A program made the translations under genes and the position numbers. A stretch of DNA of 64,000 bases from Quisquiliibacterium transsilvanicum. GTDB taxonomy: Bacteria; Pseudomonadota; Gammaproteobacteria; Burkholderiales; Burkholderiaceae_E. The stretch is from assembly GCF_014202215.1 (NCBI RefSeq), contig NZ_JACHGB010000006.1:186001-250000 (forward strand), given 5' to 3'. The notes beneath the pieces were generated by a model, which saw only the letters and a list, made by a program, of their open reading frames with translations, made no database searches and had not been told where the DNA came from. Each line of letters begins with the position of its first letter. Within the stretch, counting starts at the first letter, position 1. Below are positions 43,461 to 51,844 of the stretch, in pieces.

Positions 43461-46024
43461 GCGGGCATTGTCAGCGCATTGGCAATAGTTGACAACCCTG
43501 TTGGGGTCGATCCAGGCGAAGGCGAACCGACCTGGCTCGCCCGGGTATCGAATGCCTCTCGCCAGACACCACCCGCATACCGCTGCATCTCCTCCCCCTC
43601 CAGGCACCAAAGGTGCAGCCACCCGTTCTCGACCAGGCGGCGGACCGCCTCGTGCCCGTGCACCACCCGCTCGATCGCCTGCCTGGGCGCCTCGATGACC
43701 ACGGTCAGCCGCAGCGGCTCGTGCACCCAGCGCTCGCCGTCGTGCAGCGACTGCTGCGACAGGCCGATCCGCAGGTCGCCGCCGTTGCCCTCGAAGACGC
43801 CGAGCGTGCCGCCGACCACGTTGTGCAGCAGCTTGTTGCCGCTGCCCAGGCGGGCGGGGTCGCAGGTGGATGCGTGGTACTGCCAGTTGATCCAGTGCGT
43901 GACCAGCATCGGCGCGGTCATCAGCAGCTCGAGCACGCTGCCATCCGGATCCTGGCCGGCGTCGTAGTCGTGCAGGAAGCAGCGGCCCTCGAGGTCCAGG
44001 CCGCGGCTGCGCGCGCGCGGGGCGATCAGGAAGGCGGCGTTGCCGGCCAGCCCCCATTCGGGACGGGTCTGGGCGCCGTCGCTGGCGCGGCGGCGCAGGG
44101 TGTCCCGCAGGCGGGGCGCGTCGGCGCGCGGATCGAGTCCAAGCGTGGGCGCCCGCTCGCGGCGCACCTGGTCACCTGCCTGGTCGAAGGCCTTCTCCAG
44201 GCGCGTCCACCGCGCCCGTGCGGCCGCGGGCAGCAGGTCCAGGTCGAAGCCTTCGATCTCGTCGGTGGTGGTGTTGTGCAGCGCGGCCACGAAGCGGGTG
44301 TCCTCGGGGACGAGGATCCCCTTGGCGTGCAGCCCGGCGCGCACCGGCGATTCGTTGAGCAGCAGCGCCAGGCTGCGGGCGTTGACCTCGCCGGTCTGGC
44401 CGCAGCAGGCGCCGCAGTCCAGCGCCGCGGCATGGGCGTTGTTGCGCGACTGGCTGCCATGCCCCACCAGCACCACCAGCGGCGCGAACCGGCGCTCCAG
44501 GCCCATCGCATGCAGCACGCGGGCGGCCAGCGACACCTTGTCGTCGACCGACAGGCCGTCGATCAGGGGCCGGCAGACCGCGCGGTAGCGCGCGGGCAGG
44601 CCGTGCTGGTCGTCGCGCGGGCGATCGTCGCTGGCCGGAGCCAGCCAGCGCCCGAGCTTGCCCAGGTAGCCCAGGCCGGCGGCCTCGACGAAGGAGAAGG
44701 CGGCGCCCGGCCAGCGGGTGGCGGCGGACCACTGGGACGAGACGCCCAGCCGCGCCTGCCTGGCCTGGGCCACGGCTGACTGCAGTCCCGCCTCGCGGCC
44801 GTCTTGCGTCGGCCCGGCGTGCAGGACCTGGTCGGTGATCTCCAGCGCCGGCGCCAGCAGGCCGGGCAGCTGCGGCCGGGTGGCGGACGTGCCCAGCGGC
44901 GTGTAGGCCAGCGGCACGCCGAAGAAGCCCGCGAAGCCGATGGTCTGCACCGCCGGCCAGGCGGACTCCAGCGCGCGGCGCATCGGCTCGCTGCGCACGT
45001 CGATGCAGAAGGCGGCCTGCACTTCGAGGTCGGGCGCTGCGTGCGCCACCGCCCCCGCCAGCTTGCCCGCCAGCCCCCGCTGGTACCCGATCTCCAGCGC
45101 CGTCTGCCAGACCTCGTCCACCAGCAGGGCCTCCTCGGCCTGCGCCAGCAGCGTCGGCGCCTGGCTCCATGCCCGCTGCACCGCGCCGAAGGCGCGATGC
45201 GCGGCCGCGTCGTCCCGGCTCTCCAGCAGGATCGCCCCCCAGGCCAGCCGGACCGCCAGCAGCTCACGCAGGTGCTCGTCCTGACGTCGCTGCAGGCCGG
45301 CCTGCCAGCCCAGGTAGGCGCACCAGGACGCCCAGCCGTTGACGGTCAGCAGCACCGCTTCCAGGTAGTCCGCCCAGACCTCGGACGGCAGCCCCAGCCG
45401 CTGCAGCACCCAGTGCTCGGCCTCCTGGCGCGTGGCCGGCAGCGCATCGAGCGCACGGCCCAGCGCGGGCAAGCCCATCAGCACGCCGATGCCGTGATCG
45501 TGCTGCAGCGTCTGGCGCCAGAAGGCATAGAGCCCCTGTGCGTGCCCGGGCCGCCAGTCGGCCTGGTGCTCGTCAAAGTAGGCCGCGCAGGCCTGGCTCA
45601 CCTGGTGGGTGATGGCCTGCCGCCAGGAGAGCCGGGCCTCGCGCTGCGGCGCGTCGTCCAGCACGTCGATCAGCAGGGGCAGCTGCGCCAGCGGCGGCGG
45701 GCTGTCCAGTGCGTCCAGGCAGAGCGCGCGGGTGAGTCCGGCCACCCTGGCCTCGGCCACCTGTTCCAGCGCCCCCGCGAGATCCTCCTCGCCGATGCGC
45801 CCCTCCTGCCAGGCCTGCCGCTGCCGCGCCCGCGGCGGAAATACCTGGATGCCGCCCAGGACGGCCATCCGCGCCGCAACCCGCCGCACCGGCATCTCGA
45901 TCCGCGACCAGTGCGGGTTCACCGCGATCGCGCGGTCCAGCGGCCAGGACGGCGCAATCGCCCTGCAGGCCTGCGCGCAAGCGGCTTCGACCGCCGTCGT
46001 CTCCATCGTGGTTTCCACGTTCAC
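43457..46024 (-). CDS. dabA: DabA: DUF2309-family inorganic-carbon uptake subunit
   Basis: DabA is the cytoplasmic, carbonic-anhydrase-like subunit of the DAB bicarbonate accumulation complex. The 855-residue protein retains the four zinc-site residues: C340 and D342 ('AFCIDVRSE'), H522 ('LVGHGSQSRNNAHA') and C537 ('ALDCGACCGQTGEV'). These match the beta-carbonic-anhydrase-type ligands known in the family. It starts 3 bp after the dabB stop, and its own stop overlaps parD. No RuBisCO genes are in the window, so the role may be anaplerotic carbon supply in a heterotroph. Confidence 0.92.
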   Translation of the reverse strand: MNVETTMETTAVEAACAQACRAIAPSWPLDRAIAVNPHWSRIEMPVRRVAARMAVLGGIQVFPPRARQRQAWQEGRIGEEDLAGALEQVAEARVAGLTRALCLDALDSPPPLAQLPLLIDVLDDAPQREARLSWRQAITHQVSQACAAYFDEHQADWRPGHAQGLYAFWRQTLQHDHGIGVLMGLPALGRALDALPATRQEAEHWVLQRLGLPSEVWADYLEAVLLTVNGWASWCAYLGWQAGLQRRQDEHLRELLAVRLAWGAILLESRDDAAAHRAFGAVQRAWSQAPTLLAQAEEALLVDEVWQTALEIGYQRGLAGKLAGAVAHAAPDLEVQAAFCIDVRSEPMRRALESAWPAVQTIGFAGFFGVPLAYTPLGTSATRPQLPGLLAPALEITDQVLHAGPTQDGREAGLQSAVAQARQARLGVSSQWSAATRWPGAAFSFVEAAGLGYLGKLGRWLAPASDDRPRDDQHGLPARYRAVCRPLIDGLSVDDKVSLAARVLHAMGLERRFAPLVVLVGHGSQSRNNAHAAALDCGACCGQTGEVNARSLALLLNESPVRAGLHAKGILVPEDTRFVAALHNTTTDEIEGFDLDLLPAAARARWTRLEKAFDQAGDQVRRERAPTLGLDPRADAPRLRDTLRRRASDGAQTRPEWGLAGNAAFLIAPRARSRGLDLEGRCFLHDYDAGQDPDGSVLELLMTAPMLVTHWINWQYHASTCDPARLGSGNKLLHNVVGGTLGVFEGNGGDLRIGLSQQSLHDGERWVHEPLRLTVVIEAPRQAIERVVHGHEAVRRLVENGWLHLWCLEGEEMQRYAGGVWREAFDTRASQVGSPSPGSTPTGLSTIANALTMPA

Positions 46025-46027
46025 TCC

Positions 46028-47635
46028 TCAGGGCCTGGGTTCGGCAGCTGCCCGCAGGGACGGCCGCAGCTTCATCGCGTGGGCGGGCTCGGGGCTCCAG
46101 CGCGTGGGCCAGAGCCGCAGGGCCAGCCGGGTGTAGAGCTCGTCGACGTAGAAGCCCGCGTAGCTCCAGCGCCGCCAGGTTTCCAGCGCCTGCGGGCGAA
46201 GCTGGATGGCCACCAGGGTCAGGTACAACGCGGCCATGCCCAGCAGGGCGGCCAGCCCGAGCGGATGCGCGGGGGCGTCACGCAGGCCCAGCGGCAGCGT
46301 ATGGGCGAGCAGCGCCAGCCCGGTGAGCCCCGCGACCATCGCCAGCCCGGCCAGCAGCGACCGGCCGACCGCCTGCAGGCCGAGGTCCTGCGCCGGCAAG
46401 TCGCGGTCGCGCGCCGGCAGGCCAGAGGCGCGCCCCGGCAGCCAGAGCAGCGGCGCCCAGGCGAGGCCAAGCACCGCGCTCCACCACCACGGCCAGGCCG
46501 CGCCGCCCGCCAGCGCCTGCAGCGCCATCACCAGCGACACCGCCAGCGCGGGCGCGAGCCAGAGGCTGCCGGGCCGCACCGCGGCGCTGCCCAGCAGCGC
46601 CTCCAGACGAGTCTGCCGCACCACGCCGGAGGCCGACAGGAAGGTGTGCGCCTTATAGAGGGAATGGCCGATCAGGTGCAGCGCGGCCAGCGTGTAGAGG
46701 CCCAGTCCGACCTCCAGCAGCATGAAGCCCATCTGCGCGACCGTGGACCAGGCCAGCCGGACCTTGATGCTGATGCGGGTCAGCATCACCAGGCCGGCGA
46801 GCACCGCCGTGACCAGGCCGAAGGCGACCAGCAGCGTGCGCGCCGGCATCGCCTGCTCCAGCAGCGGCGCGAAGCGGATCAGAACGAAACCGCCCAGGTT
46901 CACCACGCCCGCGTGCAGCAGCGCGGACACCGGCGTGGGCGCCTCCATCACCTGGATCAGCCAGCCATGGACCGGCAGCAGCGCGGTGCGCAGCACCGCC
47001 GCCAGCACCAGCAGGACCGCGCTCAGCTGCAGCGCCAGCGACGGACCGCTGCGCTCGAGGTGCGCCCACAGGTCGGCGAAGGAGCCGCTGCCCACGGTGC
47101 TCCAGGCCAACGCAGCGGCGGCGAGCAGCAGCGCATCGGCCAGCCGGTCTGCCAGGCGCTTCTTGTGGACCGCCAGCCGGGCGAAGGGCCGGTCCGGGTA
47201 GAAGCACAGCAGGCGCTGCAGCACCAGCCCCACCAGCGCCCAGGCCGCGATCAGCACCACCCAGTGCCCGGCCAGCAGCAGCAGGTGCACCGCCGCCAGC
47301 ACACCGGCCAGTGCAGCCAGGTAACGCCGCTGCCCGGCCTCGCCCTGCAGGTAGCGCGCGGAGAACCCGCCGATCACCGTGCCCAGCAGCTGCACCAGCA
47401 CCGCCAGCACCAGGCCGAGCGTCGTGCCGGCCAGCCACGGCTGAAGGCCCACGGCGCCCGCGCCGGCGATGGCCGCGAACACGGTGGCGGCGAGGGCCGA
47501 AGCGGAGAGCCCGGCGAACGCGCGCCAGAGCGCGGCAGTGGCCAGGCGGGGGAATGCGGGCAGCAGCGCCGCCAGCAGCATGAGGACCATCGGCGCCAGC
47601 GCGCTGGCAGGGAGAAGACTGTCGAGGAGATCCAT
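46028..47635 (-). CDS. dabB: DabB: NuoL/MrpA-like membrane subunit of the DAB complex
   Basis: This 535-residue inner-membrane protein of the proton-translocating oxidoreductase family has many TM helices and antiporter-type motifs ('AVLRTALLPVHGWLIQVMEA' followed by PTPVSALLHAGVVN, 'HLIGHSLYKAHTFLSASGVV'). In DAB it couples ion flow to CO2 hydration by DabA. The ATG at 47635 begins 'MDLLDSLLPASALAP'; an earlier in-frame ATG lies inside the regulatory region. It is transcribed divergently from a LysR gene. Confidence 0.9.
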   Translation of the reverse strand: MDLLDSLLPASALAPMVLMLLAALLPAFPRLATAALWRAFAGLSASALAATVFAAIAGAGAVGLQPWLAGTTLGLVLAVLVQLLGTVIGGFSARYLQGEAGQRRYLAALAGVLAAVHLLLLAGHWVVLIAAWALVGLVLQRLLCFYPDRPFARLAVHKKRLADRLADALLLAAAALAWSTVGSGSFADLWAHLERSGPSLALQLSAVLLVLAAVLRTALLPVHGWLIQVMEAPTPVSALLHAGVVNLGGFVLIRFAPLLEQAMPARTLLVAFGLVTAVLAGLVMLTRISIKVRLAWSTVAQMGFMLLEVGLGLYTLAALHLIGHSLYKAHTFLSASGVVRQTRLEALLGSAAVRPGSLWLAPALAVSLVMALQALAGGAAWPWWWSAVLGLAWAPLLWLPGRASGLPARDRDLPAQDLGLQAVGRSLLAGLAMVAGLTGLALLAHTLPLGLRDAPAHPLGLAALLGMAALYLTLVAIQLRPQALETWRRWSYAGFYVDELYTRLALRLWPTRWSPEPAHAMKLRPSLRAAAEPRP

Positions 47636-47681
47636 GTCGGGTCCGATCGGATTCGAGATGCCCGGATCATCCTTGCCGCCC

Positions 47682-47713
47682 AATGTTCTGTAAATTACAT
47701 TGATCTGAACATT
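47682..47713. promoter_or_regulatory. LysR-type operator between dabB and its regulator gene
   Basis: Two overlapping inverted repeats lie in the 95-bp gap: AATGT-N10-ACATT (47682-47701) and AATGTTC (47682-47688) with GAACATT (47707-47713). The region is markedly A+T-rich for this genome. This is a good binding site for the adjacent LysR protein. Confidence 0.65.
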
Positions 47714-47730
47714 TTGATCGCCAAAACAGA

Positions 47731-48717
47731 ATGACAAGCCTGGAACAGCTCAACTTCCATCACCTGTTCTACTTCTGGCGGGTGGCCCGCCTGGGTCACC
47801 TCACCCAGGCGGCCAGCGAGCTGCACGTGTCGCAGTCCGCGCTGTCGGCCCAGATCCGTCAGTTGGAGCAGCGCCTGGGCGAAGACCTGTTCACCCGGCA
47901 GGGGCGGCGCCTGCAGCTCACCGACACCGGCCAGCTGGTGCTCGCCTACGCGGAGAACATCTTCGGGCTGGGGCAGGAGATGCTGGGGCGGCTTCAGGGG
48001 CAGTCGCAGGGCATCACGCGCCTGCGGGTGGGCAGCGTGTCCACGCTGTCGCGCAACTACCAGGAAAACTGGCTGCTGCCGCTGCTCGCCGACCCGTCCG
48101 TGGTGCTGACGCTGGAGTCCGGGCTGCTGGAAGGGCTGATCGAGCGCCTGGTCCAGCACCAGCTCGACGTGGTGCTGGCCAACGAAACAGTGCCGACCGA
48201 TCCGTCGCGCCCGCTGCACTGCCGCTTCCTGGGCAGCCAGTCGATCTCGGTGGTCGGGCCGGCGCAGCGCTGGCAGGCGCACGGGCTGCGGATTCCCGAA
48301 GGGCTCGACGGCGTCGAGGTGGCGCTCCCCGGCCCCCGCCATGCGCTGCGGACGCAGTTCGACGCGCTGTGCGCCTCGGCCGGCGTCAGCCCCCGGGTGC
48401 GGGCCGAGGTCGACGACATGGCCATGCTGCGCCTGATCGCGCGCGACAGCGGCTGGCTCACCGTTCTGCCGGGCGTGGTGGTGCAGGACGAGCTGCGCGC
48501 CGGCAGCCTGGTGATCGTGGGCCACGCGCCGCAGCTGCAGGAGCGCTTCTACGCGATCACCACCCCGCACCGCCACCGCACCGAGCTGCTCGAGCGCCTG
48601 ATCGCGCGCTCGCCCGAGATGCCGGAGGCGCCGCCCTCCCCCGGCCCGGGCGAGAGCGATGCCGTGGTCAGCCCAGGCCCAGCCCCAGCCGATACACCCG
48701 GTCCGCGGTCCCGCTGA
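47731..48717 (+). CDS. LysR-family regulator (NhaR-like)
   Basis: The 328-residue protein has a winged HTH ('NFHHLFYFWRVARLGHLTQA' followed by ASELHVSQSALSAQIRQLEQ) and a LysR substrate domain. The HTH resembles NhaR more than CbbR. The last about 35 residues are Pro-rich and overlap the convergent amidohydrolase gene by 50 bp. Divergent placement and the palindromes before it make it the likely regulator of dabBA-parDE. Confidence 0.87.
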   Translation: MTSLEQLNFHHLFYFWRVARLGHLTQAASELHVSQSALSAQIRQLEQRLGEDLFTRQGRRLQLTDTGQLVLAYAENIFGLGQEMLGRLQGQSQGITRLRVGSVSTLSRNYQENWLLPLLADPSVVLTLESGLLEGLIERLVQHQLDVVLANETVPTDPSRPLHCRFLGSQSISVVGPAQRWQAHGLRIPEGLDGVEVALPGPRHALRTQFDALCASAGVSPRVRAEVDDMAMLRLIARDSGWLTVLPGVVVQDELRAGSLVIVGHAPQLQERFYAITTPHRHRTELLERLIARSPEMPEAPPSPGPGESDAVVSPGPAPADTPGPRSR

Positions 48718-49741
48718 ACAGGGCGCGCTTCTCGTCCGCGCTGCAGCCTGCGGCGATGCGCTTGAACGCATTCCAGAGCGTGGCGTAGCTGCAAGACCCC
48801 AGGTCCACCGGGAAGTTGCTCTCGAACATGCAGCGCTGCACGCCGAAGGCGTCGATGCACTCGTCGATGTACGGGCGCCATTCGCGGGCCAGCTGCTCGG
48901 AGGAGGCCGGCGGGTCCGACAGGAAGGATGGGAAGTTGCAGAAGACCATCGCCAGCCCGCCGAGCTTCACGCTGACGTTCGGGCACCCGGCCAGCGCGCG
49001 GATGTTCTGCCGCCAGGCGTCGAAGCGCTCCTCGCGCCGGCCCGCGTAGCCCGCCACGCCCAGCGGCGTGCCCACGTGGTCCAGCACGATGCTGGTTTCC
49101 GGAAAGGCGCGCGCCAGCGCAATGACGTCGGGCAGCTGCGGCTCTAGCACCCAGGCCTCGAAGGACAGGCCATTGGGCGCCATGCGCGCGAAACCGGCGC
49201 GGAATTCGGGTGTGCCGAACATGCCTTCGGGCACTCGGCCGTGCAACGGACCCAGCACCGCCGGATCCGCGTTCCAGGCGCCGCCCTGCCGGATGCCGCG
49301 GAAGCGGCCGCCGCCGGCGGCGATGTGCGCCTTCAGAACCGCATCGACGGTCTCCGGCGACTGGCGGAGATCCGTCTGCCCGACGATGCCGGCACAGGCG
49401 CGCATCGGGCCATAGAGGCCGCTCGCGCTCATCGCGGCCACGCCGTTGACGAACTCGGTCTCGCCCACCGGCCGCAGCTCGGGCGGGCCGTCCTCGCGCC
49501 ACATCGAGCGGCACTCCACGAACACCGTCGCCACCACATTGTGGCCGCTGCCGGTGTCGGCCAGCAGCTCGTCGAGCAGGTAGCGCGGCCCCAGGCGCAG
49601 CACGCGCGTGAAGCCGTGCTCCGAGTAAGGATCCGCGGGCGGCGGCGGCAGGGCCGGCCCGCGGTCCCACAGGTGGTGGTGCGGATCGACGATCGGCAGG
49701 TCGGGTTCGAGGATCTCTTCGGCGGGGCGCGGTGCGGTCAT
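48668..49741 (-). CDS. Amidohydrolase-family (TIM-barrel) hydrolase
   Basis: The 357-residue amidohydrolase_2-type enzyme has the metal motif H-x-H ('LPIVDPHHHLWDRGPALPPP'), a central His in 'IVLDHVGTPLGVAG' and a late 'CMFESNFPVD' in place of the final Asp segment. Related enzymes hydrolyse lactones or decarboxylate aromatic acids. GGAG lies 6 bp before ATG 49741. It stands alone. Confidence 0.85.
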   Translation of the reverse strand: MTAPRPAEEILEPDLPIVDPHHHLWDRGPALPPPPADPYSEHGFTRVLRLGPRYLLDELLADTGSGHNVVATVFVECRSMWREDGPPELRPVGETEFVNGVAAMSASGLYGPMRACAGIVGQTDLRQSPETVDAVLKAHIAAGGGRFRGIRQGGAWNADPAVLGPLHGRVPEGMFGTPEFRAGFARMAPNGLSFEAWVLEPQLPDVIALARAFPETSIVLDHVGTPLGVAGYAGRREERFDAWRQNIRALAGCPNVSVKLGGLAMVFCNFPSFLSDPPASSEQLAREWRPYIDECIDAFGVQRCMFESNFPVDLGSCSYATLWNAFKRIAAGCSADEKRALFSGTADRVYRLGLGLG

Positions 49742-49825
49742 GGGGTCTCCGATGCTGGTTGGGGCATCACGAGGATGCACGACCGGCCCCGGCCCGTCGA
49801 CCGCCGCCGTTCCAGGAGGCGCGGC

Positions 49826-50257
49826 TCAGCTCCCCTGCGCGCCCTGCGCGTCCCTGAGCAGCAGTCGCTGGCTGTAATCCAGGAACTCGTCGAGATGCTG
49901 CTCGATGACACGCACCAGGATCGGCAGCTGAAGGGCCTGGTACTCATGGACCGCGATGTTGCGGAAGCCCACCATGCGCTTCATCGCGTCGGCCAGTTCC
50001 TCGTCGATCCAGCCACCTCGCTGGAGCAGCGCGAACACGTCTCGTGCGCTTTGCGGCACGCCGAGCCGCTCACGCCGGATCAGGTGGTGGCCCATGTCGA
50101 GCGCTGCCTCGCAGGCCCGCTGGACGTTCAGGATGGCGGCATCCTGGCGGGTGACGTCGGTGCCGAAGCCCTGCGGATTGGCAGCGTACTCCTCCCGCGC
50201 GCGGGCCACGCATCGCTCGATAGTGGCGGCCTTGTTGAGCAGGACGTCATCGACCAT
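49826..50257 (-). CDS. hepT: HepT-family RNase toxin
   Basis: The 143-residue HEPN protein has the catalytic R-x4-H motif at R99-H104 ('GFRNIAVHEY') with Y106 two residues on. This R-x4-H-x-Y form is the one whose Tyr is adenylylated by the partner MntA. HepT is a ribonuclease toxin. Its start overlaps the 3' end of mntA by 11 bp. Confidence 0.88.
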   Translation of the reverse strand: MVDDVLLNKAATIERCVARAREEYAANPQGFGTDVTRQDAAILNVQRACEAALDMGHHLIRRERLGVPQSARDVFALLQRGGWIDEELADAMKRMVGFRNIAVHEYQALQLPILVRVIEQHLDEFLDYSQRLLLRDAQGAQGS

Positions 50258-50642
50258 GCACTCGCCCCTCGTTCCTGATGTCGGCGATCAGCCCCGCGCG
50301 CGCCGCATCCAGCGCCGTCTTCTCGCTCAGCATCGCTGCCTCGAACAGCGCCGCCTGCGAATCCTTCGCCCACCAGCGCACACCGGTGGTGAGGACCTGG
50401 TGCTGCATCACGGTGGATGCGGCGCGCAGATCGAGCAGGTCGACCGGGCAGCCCACCTGGTCCGCCAGCTCTCCCGCCAGCTCGAACAGCACCCAGGCGT
50501 CGGCGTAGCCAGCGACCAGAACCGCGAGGTCGAGATCGCTGTCGTCGCGAGCGGCCCCGAGGACCCGGCTGCCGAAGGCATAAACCGCAAGGAGATTCGG
50601 CAGTCGTGCGCGCAGCGCCTGGACGATGGAATCGGGATTCAT
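50247..50642 (-). CDS. mntA: MntA-family nucleotidyltransferase antitoxin
   Basis: The 131-residue minimal nucleotidyltransferase has the motif GS-x10-D-x-D (G24-S25, D36, D38 in 'FGSRVLGAARDDSDLDLAV'). MntA inactivates HepT by adding AMP to the toxin tyrosine. The ATG at 50642 sets normal length; the longer open frame upstream is non-family. It is the first gene of mntA-hepT. Confidence 0.88.
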   Translation of the reverse strand: MNPDSIVQALRARLPNLLAVYAFGSRVLGAARDDSDLDLAVLVAGYADAWVLFELAGELADQVGCPVDLLDLRAASTVMQHQVLTTGVRWWAKDSQAALFEAAMLSEKTALDAARAGLIADIRNEGRVHGR

Positions 50643-50760
50643 GCACGCCAGCCTACCGCAAGCTTGGGGCACACGGGCACCCGCGCTGCGAACCTTGCGG
50701 CTAGGCCGACGAGGTCCTGCTCTCGGCATGCCTGGTCCCCGACCGGTGACCGGGCGGCGT

Positions 50761-51117
50761 TCATCGGGCGCCTCCCTGCTCCAGCTCCAGCCGGTACAAG
50801 TCCTCCAGGAACCGCAGTTCGCCGGCGTAGTCGAACGCGGCGTCCTGGCGCTCGCGCACCAGCTCCAGCACGTCCATCGAGATGCCATCGGCACCGACGG
50901 CATTCCACTCGGCCTGCAGCGTCTTGTCCGGGTGCGTTCCGAGGCCCAGCTCGAAGCGCAGGCGGTTGATGGCGCCCGGCACGTTGCGGCTGGACTTCAC
51001 GCGGGCGCGCCCGCTGGCCAGGTTGCGGACGACGAACACCCCCATGGGCGGAAACGCGTCGCGTGCACGCCGGGCTAGCTCGCGACGGGTCGACGGAGGA
51101 ACGGCAGTGGCAGGCAT
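50761..51117 (-). CDS. GIY-YIG nuclease-like small protein
   Basis: The 118-residue product contains 'GVFVVRNLASGRARVKSSRN' followed by VPGAINRLRFELGLGTHPDKTLQAEWNAVG. It resembles short stand-alone GIY-YIG-type proteins, with GVF in place of GIY and a changed second Tyr motif, so activity is doubtful. AAGGAG lies about 6 bp before the ATG. It is divergent from DUF2239 across an A+T-rich gap. Confidence 0.62.
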   Translation of the reverse strand: MPATAVPPSTRRELARRARDAFPPMGVFVVRNLASGRARVKSSRNVPGAINRLRFELGLGTHPDKTLQAEWNAVGADGISMDVLELVRERQDAAFDYAGELRFLEDLYRLELEQGGAR

Positions 51118-51141
51118 GGAGGGCTCCTTAAGATGGCGGCA

Positions 51142-51188
51142 TATTTTGCCCGGGTAAAAATATAACACGAATAACGCCCGGATATAAT
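51142..51188. promoter_or_regulatory. A+T-rich divergent promoter/operator region
   Basis: An imperfect palindrome TATTTTGCC..GGGTAAAAATA (51142-51162) and a TATAAT -10 box (51183-51188) for the plus-strand gene lie in the gap between the GIY-YIG-like and DUF2239 genes. GCCCGG is repeated at 51148 and 51176. A local repressor site is plausible. Confidence 0.5.
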
Positions 51189-51214
51189 TCAACACCGCCG
51201 CGCAAGGATTCATC

Positions 51215-51820
51215 GTGTCCGTCACCCACCCCACCCACGCCGCCTTCGTCGGCCATCAGCTGCTTGCCTTGGGCGACCTGCAGCAGGCGGCCACGGCGGT
51301 GTTCCGCGCCGTCGCGCTCGACCCGGACGCGTCCATCCTCGTCTTCAGCAGCGAGACGGGGCGGCTGGTGGATCTGGACCTGCGCGGCACCGAAGACGCG
51401 GTCGCGGCACGCTACGCACAGACAGCGGCTGTGCCTGCGGACTCGACCAAGGATCCAGGCGTCACGAGGACTCGCGGCCGGCCGCGCCTTGGTGTCGTCT
51501 CGCGCGAGGTCACGCTGCTGCCGGAGCACTGGGCATGGCTCGCGGCGCAGCCGGGGGGCGCTTCGGTGGCCTTGCGCAAGCTCGTGCTCCAGGCCATGCG
51601 CTCGTCCGCAGGCCAGGATGCGTCCCGCCACGCACGCGACCGCACCTATGCGTTCATGTCGGCCATTGCAGGGGACTTCCCCGGCTTCGAAGAGGCGACA
51701 CGCGCGCTGTTCGCGGGCGACCTGGAACGGCTCGCCGCGCTCACCGCCAGCTGGCCACCCGACGTCCGCAAGCACGTCGCGCGCCTGCTGCAGCCCGCCG
51801 GGGACGAGTCGGCAGGCTGA
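51215..51820 (+). CDS. DUF2239 family protein
   Basis: The 201-residue product has the DUF2239 pattern: 'TAVFRAVALDPDASILVFSS' followed by ETGRLVDLDLRGTE, then 'GRPRLGVVSREVTLLPEHWA' and 'RTYAFMSAIAGDFPGFEEAT'. The function is unknown. The start is GTG. A Pro/Arg-rich 'GRPRLG' stretch could bind nucleic acid, but that is a guess. Confidence 0.82.
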   Translation: MSVTHPTHAAFVGHQLLALGDLQQAATAVFRAVALDPDASILVFSSETGRLVDLDLRGTEDAVAARYAQTAAVPADSTKDPGVTRTRGRPRLGVVSREVTLLPEHWAWLAAQPGGASVALRKLVLQAMRSSAGQDASRHARDRTYAFMSAIAGDFPGFEEATRALFAGDLERLAALTASWPPDVRKHVARLLQPAGDESAG

Positions 51821-51844
51821 TCGGCCAGGAGACGTCTCTCGGAT

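Noticed and set aside
44804-47734. 976-residue plus-strand frame opposite dabA/dabB
   Set aside because: It is Gln/Arg/Gly/His-rich, the mirror of Leu/Ala-rich membrane protein codons, with no domain.
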